DNA of 64,000 bases from Centropus unirufus (GCA_013397695.1 VYZI01000085.1:2758379-2822378), one strand, 5' to 3'; shown: positions 1-13,781, counted from the stretch's first letter. Notes: generated by a model not told the origin, from the letters alone. Numbers and translations: made by a program.

Positions 1-2032
1 TAATTATTAATTGTTATTAACTGAAAACTAATCCCATACTATCAGTTAACATCACCAAATGGGAATTTGCAAATTAAAGAACAAGGACTACTCCTCTTCC
101 ACCTTCTGTCCTCCCAAAGACAGTAGAAGTGTCCCCACATGTTGGCCAACAAAAGCTTCAAACTTCAAAAGAAATCCATGGGGCCTTCCACATCTCAAAG
201 TGACAAATTCATTGGTACCTCTTTTAATTCCTGAGCCCTTTTTACATCTTATAGCCTGTTCCACAAGGATCCTACACTTCTGTGGGTGCTTACTCTGCGT
301 CACCTGTCCTCCCTGACAGGAATTCAGGCCACACTAAGCAACAACGACCCCTCTATCCCCACGGAGGTTCAGTACGAGGGGAGGCGAACGAAACAAATCT
401 AGAGCTGAAGGATTTGGCTCTAATCTAGAGTAGGCACTGCAGCCTCCAAATTAGGAGATGTTTCTCTGAAGGAAAACGTGCATGGATCTGGTTACATGAA
501 GTTACACTGGTGACAAGCTGAGATGGAGCGATAGACTCAAACACCCAGAAAGTCCAACGCTGCTCCATGGACAACGCTGATATAAAGCGATATCCAAGCA
601 CTGGATCACTTCATTTTGCTTCCTTCTGGACAATGGGCGGGCAAATTGTGCTGTGGCCATGCCAAGATAATTAAAAGGATGCAAAAAAAATCATCACCTC
701 CCTGTTACCTGCAGGCAACAAAAGCTGTAGCTCCGTATTTCTGTCCCTGAGAAACCGCATTACTGCAGCAATGGTAGGAGATCTCCATAGGAGCCTGTTT
801 TTTGTATCCCCCTTACCTTTTCCCATGGGGGATATGAGGGACAGAAATTCAGATAGAAGACACTGAGATGCTTATCTCCACACCTCAGTTCATTTCTTTG
901 CCCTGTATTTTAAAAAAGATATTTTTTAATGGATTTCAAACCTAAACATCACATCCCTTTTATCAGTGGTGACTAAGAGAGGCTTTCCTAGAGCCCTGGT
1001 AACATCTTGTGTGTTATAAAACATGTTTTAAAAATTGGCATTTGAAAAAAAAAGGTGAAGGTGAGCGTTCAGAACTGAATTCCATGACCATAACCACAGC
1101 AGTAAAAGATAAAGGAAGCCCGCATTGGCTGAAGATGTCTTCTCTGCAGTTCTTGGCAAACAGAGCAAGGTAACATCAACCCCCCCAGCTCCTTTCTAAA
1201 AAAGTATGTTCCTTTTTCTCCTACATTCAAAGCCAAAGGTTTTGCAGATCACATGCTAATCTTTGTGAATTTAGTCTAACATTTCATTAAAACAATCCAA
1301 TTTATACAAATTGCAGTGTTTATACTAAAAAGTTCAGAAATTATTTGCTCTCCTAGAGGAAAGACTAGAATTGAATGTCAAAAGAACAAGTAGAAAATGC
1401 CTTCCCTCCCCAAAGATAATCACAACCGTCCATGTGGGAAGGAGAAATACCATGCCTGGCTGTTTGGGATTAGGGCATTCTTTTAATTTGCCATTTGGCA
1501 TTATGAACACAGTAAACAAAGAGAGAAAAATATAGAAACCATGTGACTGCTTGTTCCATTGCCTTTTGCACAGTGCTGCTGTAGACCAGCTTTCAGATGT
1601 CAGTACAAAGCTGCCTGCTCACTGATGCTCGGGAAGAAATGTCAGGGAATAGATAAGCAGGCTAAAAGGAGGCTATTTTAGAAACATGGCCTGTTCTATC
1701 CTTAGTTCTATAGATAAACTGCCCAACATATTTTTGAACAGCAAATGTTATTGCTTAGGCAGACGTAAAGTCAGGAGGAGACGGTATGAAAGTTGGAGTG
1801 GTTTCAGGACCTTCATCCAGGGTGAGAGTTGAATCTTTTTAGGCCACTCTTATGCTTAAGTTTTTATGTTAAAAAGACTCTGCTTGTCAGAGAAATGCTA
1901 AAATATGCATATATATCTTCAGGACATAAGTCAGAACTCAAAAGAAAATTACCGATCTCCAGGTGAGAATCGAGAGGTCCTGGAATGGTAAATGAGGGCC
2001 AAATTCCCAGTTTTCCAATAGAAGGATTTAAT
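1..2032. other. Non-coding stretch, no gene seen
   Basis: AT-rich unique sequence. The open frames here are short (at most 85 codons), occur on both strands and show no recognisable domain or paired splice sites. I see no promoter, RNA gene or repeat that can be named. Either intergenic or intronic DNA would look like this. Confidence 0.7.
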
Positions 2033-2155
2033 GGAATCATAACGGGTACCTTTAAAGCCCACCCAGCCCAACCACTGCAGGAGCAGGGACAGCTTCAACC
2101 AGACCAGGTTGCTCAGAGCCCCGTCCAACCTGACTCATCTTTTGGAGACATTCTA
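2033..2155 (-). mobile_element. CR1 LINE 3'-end fragment (minus)
   Basis: Read on the + strand this is the reverse complement of an avian CR1 tail. It shows a GGAATCAT-like terminal unit, then a CCTTTAAAGCCCA segment, then a stretch matching the usual 'ggttgctcagagccccgtcc' CR1 wording at about 2107-2126. It is short and diverged, so an old, 5'-truncated copy. Identification rests on recall of the CR1 3' consensus; the subfamily cannot be given. Confidence 0.8.
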
Positions 2156-3732
2156 GAAAGTTAAACTGAAAGGATTTGCCTGGCTTCCCAGCCAAAGTTT
2201 TAGGAAGTTAGCTCTGTTTCTGGTTGTGGTCTTCTAATGTCAAAAAGGAGCAAATTCAGCTGTATAATATTTTGCTTGTCAACCGAATTTACAATGCAGA
2301 AGAATGGGGGTGAACCACAGAGGAAAAGTATTGGTTTTAGACCGCTGTAGGTAACACGTTCTGGACAGCCTCAAAGTGGGGACAGGCAAGACAATGCGCT
2401 TTTCTCGGGGTGATCCTCTGAGGCACACTCAATCTATAGATCAATTTTACCTGCAAACATGTATTAAACTATTCATGTTTCACAATATACTTTTAAAGCA
2501 TGTTAGTTATCATATTTTAGGAGTCCTTTTAGTTGCGTCTAAATGCATCCCAAAGGGATTTAATTTAGACAGTGATTATTTTCCTCTCCCATACAAAGCA
2601 AGTGTGAATGGTATAAAAAAACCCTTATAAAACACAGAAAGCATTTTTAAAGCAGAGCAGATGTCAGGCAGTCATGATGCAAGGCAAAAATCAGCAGAGA
2701 ACATGACCTATTTGGTCCTAAATCCCTTAAATTGTTATAAAGTAGGAGTAACGCCACTGAACTCTGGCTTATTATAGTGACGAAAATGAGGTCTAAGCCA
2801 GCGAATAGGATCCTTGATTACCCACAAGAAGTTTTTTCTGTCTGAAATTCTTAGCTGTCTCCAGCACGTTGGTTGCCTCAATGCGTTGATTTGACTTGCG
2901 TTGGTCACGCTGTTTTGCATCACACCTCAGAAGGTGCCTTTTAACAGCAACGCTCCCTGCATTGAAGATGTCATAAAAGGTTTGCTGTGCATTTCCAAAC
3001 CATTGTAAGAGAGGCAAAAGTTATTTCACTCCACGGCAGCAGAAAGACTCATAGTGCGAGGGCTAAATATGAGTGTTAATGGGTACTTGTCATTTGTTTC
3101 CATCTGTACAAAAGCTCTTGAGAAGAAAGAATAAAATAGGTGCAGAAACACCGCACTATAACCCGTAGTGCTATTACTGACATTTAACGTCACGGTGCTT
3201 TCCTAACAGCGCTTTCTAAATATTACTGCTCTTCCCAACATCAGCCCTTGCAGGGCCTGTCTCCATTTCCATATTAATAGGAATGCCTTGCATTGAGTTG
3301 GATGCTTTATTAACCCTTACTGCTCAGAGCAATCCTGCAAATTATTGTTGCACCTTGGCAATCCCTCCTGGGAAGAAACACACGCATTCCTGGCCAGGCA
3401 ATTAGCAGGTCCTTTGGGATTCTCCATGGATATGGAACCATATGATCCTGATAACACTATTCAGTTTGCATTTAGTCTCCTTGCACAGGCTACAAACACA
3501 TAGTAATTCTGCACCAGAAAATCCCCCTGACATTGGCACTTAAACAAAGGTAGATTTTGGCAATGTTTTGACTACACCTACCTGTGGTATGGAATACAAA
3601 AGCTGTTTAGCAGCCAATTAATGCACAAACAAATGTTAAAACGGGAATATTTCCTTCAAAGTATGCTGCCTTTTGAAAAAATTAATCCATGCTGCATCAA
3701 AATATTAAAAAAAAAGAATGGGCATTGTTCAC
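2156..3732. other. Non-coding stretch, no gene seen
   Basis: Unique sequence. The part at about 3180-3470 is complex, with AT-rich homeodomain-like words (CATATTAATAGG, GCAAATTATTG), and has the texture of a conserved non-coding element, but this cannot be shown without an alignment. A minus-strand open frame at 2793-3017 has protein-like composition but no recognised domain. Confidence 0.6.
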
Positions 3733-3892
3733 ACCCAGAGCCCAGGAAGGGTATGGAGTCTCCTTCTCTGGAGATATTTGAGCCCACCTGGACATGTCGC
3801 AGTGCAACCTGCTTGAGGTGAGCATTCTTTAGCAGGGGGGTTGGACTAGAGAAGCTCCAGAGGTCCCCTCCAACTCCAAACTCACTGAGTTA
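3733..3892 (+). mobile_element. CR1 LINE 3'-end fragment (plus)
   Basis: A clear CR1 tail in forward orientation: 'ggagtctccttctctggaga' at about 3755-3775, then a segment for the CTGGACA..TGTGCAACCTGCT region, then 'ggggttggactaga' and 'aggtcccctccaactcc' near the 3' end. The terminal octamer repeat is eroded. The copy is 5'-truncated to about 160 bp, as is usual for CR1. Confidence 0.95.
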
Positions 3893-5253
3893 GACAAACA
3901 AGGCCATGGCTCCGCTAAGCAGTAAAATCCATTTGTTGTTTACTCCACTCTCTTGCTGGAGAGACCAGAGAATTGGGTTTCACTCACCCCAGATGTTAAA
4001 AGAGGAATATTTTTGACATATTGCCACCCCTGAGCAAACACCTCGTCAGAGGTCCGGGCCTCAGCTTGTGTTTGATCTATGGCTGCACTTCTTGGGCCAA
4101 GACTGACCTTGATGCAAAGCAAAAGGAAAAATCAATCCAGGAGGAAGCACTCCACCCATTTGGGGTGGTACAGATGACTATAGAAGACAAGGCACACCAA
4201 TATCTGGGCCCTGTATTTCCATCATTTGTATAGGACACCCTAATTTGCTTCAGTTTTGTAGCTTTGGCAAGATTGTCACCAGATTTAGCTGAAACAGAGA
4301 CACACGCCGGTACCTGAAGACTCTTTCACTCAGCTTATGTTCTCACTTGACTTCCTTCCACACATCACACATACAAACATAACATCACACCCTAGTCAGC
4401 CCTTTGACTGCAATTTCTCAGGTTAAAAGCTTGCTTTCTGACAGTTTAAGAGCAGAACTAGCAAGGAGCTGTCTGTGCCTCCTCCACAAGTTTCCAAACA
4501 GAGACTTAACACAAGATCCATACAGCCCATAAAAAATGTCTTGAGGCTACTGAGCTGAAGAGTCTAAATAGCAACAAGTGGAAAGAACCACCTGTGCCCA
4601 AAGCCTCAGGCCAAACTTTCAAGATTTTCTGTGCAAAGAAAAGCATTGTCCACTCTCAGCCGAAGCAAAACCACCAGCAGATGGGTTAGTGAGAAAGAGA
4701 GCAGGTAGTGTGAGAGCTGGCAACTCTGAGCCTGCAAAACAAGGCTGATACAAAACCCTGTACAGCCCTTGAGTGCCTCAGAAAAGGTGCTATAAATTTG
4801 TTTTTACGAGTGTATCTCATTTGCAGCAGGTATCTGAGGTAGCCCTAAGATTTAAAAACTTTCAGGACATCAGTTCAAGAAAATAAACTGTTAAACAGAC
4901 AGTGAAGGCAGAATCAGCTTGAACATAGCAGGGATAGGAGGGTACCCGCTGCTCTGCCTTTTCCACCAGACTCGGATGCAAAATGACTCTACGTACAGTG
5001 CTTTCCATGTTTTCAGAATGGGAAGAGGCTCACTAGGGAAACAAATGCGTTTATCAGAAGTATTTGTCATGTTGAACCCCGCTGGTGTTTAGACTGATAC
5101 CTGTGCCACCACAACCACCTTGCAGCCTTCAAACCTGGAGGGTCCTTCGTGCCAGGCTGCGCTGCTGACTGGCACCAAACGCTGGTGACAGTGTAGAACC
5201 CCACAGAGACCCCAGAGGCAGCCTTCAGAGCCCGTGTCCCAAAAGGACTCAAG
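3893..5253. other. Non-coding stretch, no gene seen
   Basis: Unique sequence between two CR1 fragments. Open frames are at most about 70 codons and none has a recognised motif. No RNA gene or tandem repeat was seen. Confidence 0.65.
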
Positions 5254-5312
5254 GAATCACAGAACCATTAAGGCTGGAGAACACCTCCAAGCTCATGAAG
5301 TCAGTAAGATGC
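5254..5312 (-). mobile_element. CR1 LINE terminal fragment (minus)
   Basis: GAATCACAGAACCATTAAGGCTGGAG followed by an ACACCTCCAAGCTCATGAAGTC segment is the reverse complement of the last ~60 bp of a CR1 element. In many birds this reads 'agaatcatagaatcattaag', then 'gttgga..agacctc'. Only the extreme 3' end is present, so the copy is very short. Confidence 0.85.
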
Positions 5313-8300
5313 AGCTGGCTCTCCCTTGTTTTGTACTGGAGCGTTTGGACAATCACAGGCCTCAAGCCTTAGGAAACAGGAGTTGGTGTCTATTTTGAGA
5401 ACGTGTAGAACGCAGACAAGCATGTGAACTGCACCAAGGAATGTGGGCTCCAGGATGTACCGTCTCTTTTAGAGCTTGGAATAGGTTCTAGATTTGCAGA
5501 GCTGTTTAGGTGCTGTTACTACCAAACCAAAAAGTCTTGAACTCCCTGCAGCACTCCAGAGATAAAACTCTGAATAAAAGAATTAATACATAGGAGAGAA
5601 ACAGGAGCACGCAGCACAGAAGCTGTCAGATCATGGAATTCCTTGGTTTTACATGGAAAAATAAAGATCCATCAGTAATATCTGATGTAAGATTTCCCAG
5701 CAAATTTTCAGTTCTGATTTTAAGTTACCTAAGCACTGGACAGCTGATACCTTGGCACTTCTCACTCTGAAAGGCACTTCCTAATGATCTCAGCGATGCT
5801 GAGGATTTCTGTGACTCCAGGCAGGAAACTTTCTACCAGACTGTACCCCAGTGCACCAGCCTCCAGATGATGCTGCCCTCAATCCCTTCTGCGACTAAAA
5901 TCCAATGTGCAGGCTCTATTGTACAGCACATTTCTTCTGATTCTGCAGATTATGAAGTACAGCTGAGAACATGTAAACTGTTATCCCTGAAAAACACTGC
6001 CTGATGCTTTGTGTACGCCCACATGCATCACCAATAATGGCAGCTTGGATTAGGTTTTTTGGTAGAGCCATGAAAGGTCTTTTCGAAGTTCATTTGTTGT
6101 GTCTGCAGTCATTGTGCATTGTATGAAAGAGTCTCAAAAGAACAAGTCCATCCTAACGTAACAGCCACAGAAAACTGTGGGAAGTGCGTCTAAAAGAAGT
6201 CCATATGCATGAGCAGAGGATTAAATAAATCTATAAAGATTGTTTTTAAATCTATAGGTTGGAATTCTGTCAACAAACGATGTTTACATTGCATTGGTAG
6301 GAAAAGAAAGGGAGCAAAAAGACTCAGGGAGAAAATACTTTCCTTTAAAAAACTATAAAAAAATCAATCATGTCAAATGTTGCAAGAGAAAATTACTAAG
6401 GCAGAACGTCTGCTCCCCAAAACAAAATATCCAGCCTGAGACGTTTTTAATCACATGTTGTATCAACTGAAGAATGAATGGCTTGGCTTGGGCCTCAGTG
6501 GCCTGGATCTGGAGTGGATTCTCCTGCCTTCGGCATTCTGCAAATGACAAAGACAAATCTCCTGGAAATACAGCTACATGACAACTCAAAAGCATAACGG
6601 AATGAATTGGGAAGGCAGAGCAAGCTCGTCTTTTAAGAACCGGAGGTTACAATGCTTTGTTTAAATGCACATTGCTGTAAAGTGGCACAGAGGGGCATTC
6701 CTGGTCACCTCTCCATATTCCTTATCCAATGGCATGAAGAAGACCTATATTGAGCTGTGAAATTAAAAATTCAAGTCTGCAAACTGCTCCTCAATGTATT
6801 TTTCACTTAATTTTACATTTCCAAATGCCATGTAAGGAGGGTCACTGTAACAGCAAGGGCACTTAAAACCAAACCCAAAGCTGAGTAATTGCAACTGCTT
6901 TCATTGAAGGGGTAAGAGAGTTTTTTTCCCAAGGAAAAACACCTGGTGGCCATCACTTAAGAAGGTCCTTTTTGTATGTTTTAGGAGAAGGTTGAGGTCA
7001 GAATAACATCCGGGAACAATTACCAGTCTGGGCATCTAGTTTCTTAGATGGTATGAGGGCTGTTTTAACTAAACTATCACTGCGGGCCAAATCGAGCAAC
7101 TCCAAAAAGAAAGGTTTGGATGAAATCAGATGCGTTCCAGCCTTCTATCCTGACATTGTCTCTCTAATATGTAAATTACAGCTGCTATTCAGTTGATTTA
7201 CTCTGTACCAGGAACAGTTTGGTAGTGAAACACATGTAACTGCTTTGGGCAAACAGATGGAACACGACCAGGCTTTCCTAACTTCTCTCTCCTGGCTGCT
7301 ATTCTGGGCTGAGACAGCAATGTGATATAAACCTCACCCTCTGATACAAAAGCGAAACCATCCCCTGCCTCCCTCGTGGAAAGAGAAGAGCTCATCTTCC
7401 CTCATTCAAGAGTTCAGGGAGATTTCTATGGCTCTGGGGTGTTACTCACTACAGAATCATTACAGAAAGCTGTCTCACCAGCTCAACAGGAACGTAGGAG
7501 GGAAGAGCACTCGAAGATAAATCTACAACCCTGCCACTAGAAGACAAAGGCCTACATCCCCTCCCACTCCAGAATCTGGTCACTGAGATTACTTGTTCAG
7601 AGGGAGCAGGAGGGTAGCCCAGCAAAGTTTTGAAACTAGAGGAAAGGTCCACACAGAGCAGTTTGGGAAGCGCTACTTACTGCTCACAGAGAATCCAGGC
7701 AGAGCGAGAGGCAGGAGGCAGCCTGCAATGCAGTGACAAATTGCTGGAGTTCTCAGGGGTGTGAGACTGTCCTCACCAAGGAAACACTGGTCATCATGAG
7801 TCAGCTTTGACATCACTCCTCTCCAGTCTTGGGCAGAAACACCATCACATCAGCATGACAGGCAGATCCGGATGCCTGGTGCCTAAGGATTTAGGAGCTG
7901 GTGTTAGCTTGTCTGAACAGACCCTTCCACCAGAAATGGGAAGGGGAACTTTCCCAAATCCAACTCCTGAAAGCTCTTCCGCCACTGCCTGTGATAACAG
8001 AGTCCCATGCTGTATGCTGCAGTCATATTGTCATGGAAACAAATGTCACCTCAGACACACGACAGTGAACACAGGCCCGGGCATTGCCCAGAACAAGATC
8101 AGTACAGTATCTAGGTGGCTGCGTCTCATACTCCTTCATCTGTCCCTCAGCAGAGCAGCTCTCTCCTCAGGGCCCAGAAGCTGCATTCCTCTCTCCTGGC
8201 ACCTCTCATTCAGGGCTGCTTCAAGTTCTTTTCCTGGCAATCCTTCCTTTCCTTCTTGGGAGCAGATGTTGCCTTAGATGTTCCCACCTTAGAGGGAAGA

Positions 8301-11300
8301 TTTAGCAGCCAGTAACCCAGGATTATCAGCAGTGAGTGATCGGTATAATCATTTCAAGCCTCTGGAAGACACATAAATGTAATGGAAAATATGGCACAGA
8401 ACCGTCCCAGCTGCACTTCCGATTCTTCCCCTCTAGCAGGCTCGGCAGAGGTGTCACGGCTACCACCTTCCTGCCACTGAGAAACAAAACTGAACCGAAC
8501 CTCCAGTAAATAAATACTGAAAAATAAAGAAAATCAAGAATACAGAAGTTTCTCCATAGCACAGAAGCTGCTCTAATTATTAGGCAGTGATTAACAAGAA
8601 AGGGGGGGTGGGGTAATTTCATGTTCCTAGACCAGCTGCCACGCTTTTGCAAAAGAAAGAAATGTCTTTGTTCGGTTTCTCTCATTAGATGACAGCTCCA
8701 TGCCAGACACATCCCACGTCAGCAGTTATCATTTACTCGTGCAAGTCAAGGGTTTGGGGGATGTTCTCCAGGATGTCATGCCTCAGCGACAGTGGGAATG
8801 GCAACTGGGAAAACACTCAGGGAGCTCCAGGCACCATTTTCCATGCAGGACGCCTGAATGGGAATATCCTCAGATCACTTACAACGTAAATCAGGAGGTC
8901 CTCATTTTCAAAATCATTCAACTCGATGAGATGAGATTCTCCTGCAATCTTAAATCTACTCTGGATAATTCCTTTGGATTAGGAAGATGGGCTCTGATCC
9001 TGCAAACCTGTAATTAATTTAGGGGTAGGAATAGTCCCAGTAAATCCAGCCTCCTCTTGAGCATCTGCAGAAATGCTGCCGGGAGCACAGGTTCGTTATG
9101 AAAAGCAGGTTTGCTGTGCGCTGCACGTTGAAAGCGAAAGGGAATGTGTGGCAACAGGGCAGTGTTAATTAGAAGATCGGGAGATGGATCACAGGTACAT
9201 GGTGTTCAAGTGACAGCAGAAGAAAGTCTCTTTCATTCATGTGAAGGTGTTTAAGGCCATTTGCATGCCTGCGTTTTGGGCTAATGATCTTGTTTTTCTC
9301 CCTGAAAGGCTGAACTCCACACTTTTGCATTCTTACCCCTACATTCTTGGAAATACCTAAAACCAGGGCTGCGTTTTCCCAGCTTCTTCCTCCGACCCGA
9401 AGTGCCTGTTCAGCTCGCTGTGCTGGAGCAGTCACAGAACCACGGGGCTGTCTGATGCACAGAGGAAAGCCTGCTGCTGTTCTATTTATCGGAACTCCAA
9501 AGGGAATCCCTCAGGCATGCGAGGATGCAGAAGGGGTAGGAAAAGGTCACTTAAAATAACAATCTTATTTTAAACACGGCTTAGAGTTGCACTGTCGTTC
9601 CTCATAGCAAAGCGAGAGAGGGAACTGAGCTGCATGGCTGTATCCACATACTTCGGGAACACAGTCATATGCGTTAAGAGGCACAAAACCTAAACAAAAT
9701 CACCCAAGAAACACATTAATGCTAGCATAAACAAATGGATGTTTAAATTAGAATGAGGCCTCCATAATGGCTCTGCCTTGTTATTTTGGGGAGTGATGAG
9801 GCACTGCACACACCCCATTTATAACAGTCACCTTCTCCTTTCTCCTTGTTAGGAACTGTTCTGCATCCATGGAGTCGAAAGGGTTTATATCTTATAAAAA
9901 CAACTGACAAGCAGTATTTCATGAGGACTGTACAGTCTAAACACAAGTGTTTGTAGCTACATTTCCATGGTAACAGCAAAAAAATCAGTTATTATTTTCT
10001 CCGAGTTTGCTGTCCGTTCCTCCTCAGACTGCCTGGCATGAAAGCACTTATTGCTTTTCACCAGTGCAGCACGGCAGAAATATTTTTAGCTCCAGTAATT
10101 CAATTTGATATTTAAACCAATCGGAAAATGAGTTAACTTTCAGTCTGCCAAAGGATGTCAGACAACGCTTTTTCTGATTTGATTTTGCTTTGGCTTCTGA
10201 TGATGGAAAGATTATACCACGTAACAAGAAGGAAATGTGTCCCAAAGTTCTAGAAATATTTCATTATCTCATTCCAGTCTCATTATTATCCTTTTGAATT
10301 TATTTGATATCAAATGATGCTGTTTGTGGAACTGTGGAGGTTTGCACTATCTCATCAGAAGTCTGAATAATAACATAATCATATATTCAAAGGATCTCAC
10401 AGCAGATTGAGAAAATTACATATACAAGTCCTGCAATATTGCAGGAGGCAGGCGTAAACGAATATCTCTTACCATAACTGAGGCAGAGATTAACGATGGA
10501 TGGGTAGTTAGATGTTAATTCATAAGTCTCCAGTTTCATCCTGAGCTTTGTTGCCTCTCTAAGAAGAAAAATTGATTAAAAGGATGACGTTCTTTTGGTA
10601 AGAACAAATTCTGGGCTGGTAACACCAGAGACAAGCTTCTTGGTTAATACTCAGGATAGGTAAGGGGATAGAGTGATAAAACAAGAACTTTCTGATATCC
10701 ATCCAAAGTGCGTGGACAGTGCTCCCAGTAGATGATTTCTATGGGGCTGTTTCAGTTCCGTGCTGCACAGAACAGCAATCCTTTGTGTCTGCTTGTAAAA
10801 ATGTAATGGTGGTTTTGAGGGACCCTTGGTCCTCCAGACTGAACTATTCCAATATTATCCATTTTTTTGAAACTTGGACTAATTTCCATTGACATCAATG
10901 TTTTACCCATGATTCCCGGTTCAGTGGCAAAGGAGCAAGATTCCATTACTATTTGAAGGTGAGTTCCCCTCAGGGATTTTATTTTTTTCAATTGATCCAG
11001 ATGGAAACATTTATGCAACCCTAGAGCCTGACAGAAAGCCGGGCAGAGCTAAGGGTGAGCAACAATCAGTCCCAAGTTGTAGGATAACTTCTTCAACCAG
11101 TGCTCAGAAGATTTGAGCACACAGAGGGCTTTGTTGATATGGATTAAAGAAATTTCATGTACGTGAATCAATAGGATTCGTAAAGATAAGGCCAGGAAAA
11201 CAATATTTTTGCCTGCTAATAACCCCTCGTCTCACAACACTAAGATTTATGAGCCTGCATGCTGCCTTGCCATTGGTAATGGATAGTCCTTCAGCATTTC

Positions 11301-12981
11301 TAGGCAGCGGGAAAATGCTATTATCTCCTCCTGCAGAAGAAGGAAAGACATGAGGTAAAGTCGTTTGCCCCAGTCCATATGCGCACCCTGTGAGTATCCA
11401 AGGAAATCCGCTCCATTCAGTGCCTTAGCCCTTAAACTCCTCCCCTGAGAAGCTTCTGATATCAACTGCAGAAGGCAGCTCTATTTTCTAGTACAGAAAG
11501 ACTACACTGGATTAGGGAAAGGATTTGCCCTTCAATGTAAAAACAGTGATTTTTCAAATATAACTAATTTGGGCTTTAATCTTGATTTGATTTGAAGCAT
11601 CAACTCTGTTTACAATTAACATCAGTATTCCATTCCTTCATGCTTGCTCTTTATTTGTTTTCATGGGACTAAAGCTCATGATCTTTCACTATCTAAGCAG
11701 CAATAATTCCCACAAAGTACCAGGGAAATCATCTTTTTACCTGAAAACAGTGAGAATAAAACCCCCCGCAAGGGCAGGAAAGGCTACAGGGGCTGCACGG
11801 GGCCCTCTGAAGGACCAGGGAGCCCAGGAAGCAGCCTGGGTGCTCCTGCAGCAAGGTGGGTCCAGCAGCAGCAGCACTTTTATTGAGCAAATCTGTGCTC
11901 TAAGACTGATTCACGTTTTCCTCAGCTTGATCCCGGGATCCATCAGCCCCTAACAAGCACTATTACAAAGGAATACCGAGCCAAAGGTCGAGTGGGGTAG
12001 ACGTACAGACTGGATCTTATTGACCACACTACATTGTCTCGGCTTTTCTGGATGTCCTCACCATGATGCTACTGTCCCACTTTTCCAAAGGGATGTTACA
12101 GAAAAGAGTTTACTGATATGTCAGTGATGTAGGAACATATGGTCCTAGATATTTATAGAAAGAGCCCTGGGACTTCCATGCATTAGGAAAGCCTGCAAGC
12201 TGCCATCTGGGGTTCTTAAGTCTATTTTCTGACAGTGATTCTGTCATTTACCTTTAGGCTTGAGATTTTTCTCTGGCATACATAAAGCCGAGAAGAGTGT
12301 ACGCTCTGAAGTCCTGTTTGAAGATCTCTATAGAAAAACCCTCATTTGAAACCCTGTCACTTGAAACGTGATCGATACCTGTCAGAGAAAGCTATCAACA
12401 GAAAGCAATTTTAGCTCTGTCCTTCTAGTCCAGCTCATGGCAGAAATTCTCAGCTTCTGGACAAGACTGACTACTCTGCTTGTTTTGGTGATCCATCACT
12501 TCCAAACTAGAGAGGCTAGTGGTCATCTACCAGTGCAGCCCACATGTGACATGGAGTAGCAAAAGCGCTACTTTTTATGCCTCAGTTCAGCGGAAGACAC
12601 AGCTGGCAGAGGGAGGAAAGAAAGAAATTTGGGTTTTTTTGCACACTTGCTGTTCACTATTATGTTCTTCTCTCCTCTTCTTGTTTCCTTGACTTCTGCT
12701 CATATAACACCAGGCTTTGTGCAATCTATAGAAAACCTTTTTGGAAGGTTTTATAGTGCATAAGTTACAAGCAGCCTGTGCGGCTCAACACAGAATTTAA
12801 CAATCTTAGCCCCTTTTGGTCCTACCCATTCTGAAAATTTTTCCAGATATTTTGTCTGTTAGTATTAAAGTTGCATGTTACACCTGCTGCAGACCAGAGC
12901 AGAGTTTTTACATGGATGGAAATCCTACTAAGATTAATAATGAATCCTAAATTGTATTGCTTAAAACTTTTTTTTCATCAG
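5313..12981. other. Long non-coding stretch, no gene seen
   Basis: About 7.7 kb of unique AT-rich DNA. The largest open frames (7807-8277 +, 156 codons; 8326-8712 -, 128 codons) overlap alternative frames, lack recognised domains and are probably chance. Small things seen: a G-rich run at 8602-8613, a perfect 18-bp palindrome at 10,429-10,446, and possible old repeat remnants at 8989-9015 and 10,882-10,912. I looked just upstream of the cadherin relic for an EC1 or prodomain exon and did not find one. Confidence 0.6.
10429..10446. repeat. Perfect 18-bp palindrome
   Basis: TCCTGCAATATTGCAGGA is fully self-complementary (nine base pairs per arm, no spacer). The core GCAATATTGC resembles a back-to-back C/EBP-like half site, but no function can be inferred from sequence alone. 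Confidence 0.9.
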
Positions 12982-13147
12982 ATTGAACTGTCTCAGCGTG
13001 AGATTCAGGTTCTTGCTGGAAACAGCGAGAGGCTGCTGTGCTGTGATCCACTTGGGCTGCTGATAACAGGGATGGATGAGAATGACAGCTGGCCAGTACT
13101 CACCCAGGAGTTTTATCAGGTAGCACTCAAGGAGAACAGAGCCAAAT
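12982..13147 (+). pseudogene. Cadherin relic, exon for EC1/EC2 junction
   Basis: Open over 55 codons plus one base. The acceptor is a T-rich tract (about 12,968-12,981, ending TTTTCATCAG) and the donor is T|GTGAGA at 13,148. The translation contains DPLGLLITGMDENDSWPVL and then TQEFYQVALKENRAK, matching the end of one EC repeat and the start of the next (pattern DPxxxxITVxDxNDNxPxFTQexF..Vx E/N). From the DP to the split glycine codon there are 35 residues, the same as I count in E-cadherin recalled from memory. The calcium motif DENDN is changed to DENDS and the usual PxF to PVL. The acceptor choice is uncertain: another AG lies at 12,995-12,996. Confidence 0.8.
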
Positions 13148-13781
13148 GTGAGAACAATTCTTATGCAGTAACACAGGCTGTAAAGTTATAATGAGTCCAC
13201 CCCGACTCTGAGAAAGAATAACAATTTACGTTGTACTCAGCTGCATAATCTTTACTTCAGTGAGAATCTTACCATAGGAGCTGCTAAATGAGACGAACAA
13301 ATTCATACCTTTCTTTTTTTTTTTGCAGAGGAGGTGCAAGTGCCCTTGAAAGATTCATCGATTTTGATATAGAAGAGGCACGGTCATATATGAAGTAATA
13401 AAAGACCTTTGAGGAAAAGCTTAGGGATCTGCAGGGGGGAAAAAGAATGCTAAAATGTGTGAAAGTCTTCATTAATGAAATTTGAGGTAATTCTATAATG
13501 CCTGAGTGCTCACTATTTCTTTCTCATGTTCTTCTGCTTTAACATCTTATTTTATTCGCATTTCTGCAAAGATAAACTCATTATCTCATTCTTCATATGA
13601 ATTACGTTACATAATTGTCTCAAATCACTGAAGTAAAAAACAATTAAATTTAATTCTCACCAACGTTTTTTTCCTGAGTAGTCATCAAAGCACAGACATC
13701 ATTAAACCAACACTTTTAATTGCTGTATTATGGGGGGAGGGGATGTAAATTCACTCAGCTCTGTATTTTTACTGTTTGCAG
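13148..13781 (+). other. Relic cadherin intron, 634 bp, phase 1
   Basis: Begins GTGAGA and ends TTTTTACTGTTTGCAG. Joining the flanks puts one base before and two bases after the intron, and the reading frame resumes exactly at the glycine that precedes the SxxxTVTA strand, the position where classical cadherin genes are expected to carry an intron. The splice sites look intact although the gene is dead. The intron contains no recognised repeat. Confidence 0.7.

Noticed and set aside
2735..3017. Minus-strand frames with protein-like charged and aromatic residues
   Set aside because: I compared one frame with a small membrane protein family (SMIM15-like 'KDP' segment), but the order of charged and hydrophobic parts is wrong and the match is only a few residues.
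7807..8277. 156-codon open frame (plus)
   Set aside because: Overlaps two other plus-strand open frames of similar texture. Composition is Ser/Leu/Pro-rich as expected from the base composition, and no motif is present.
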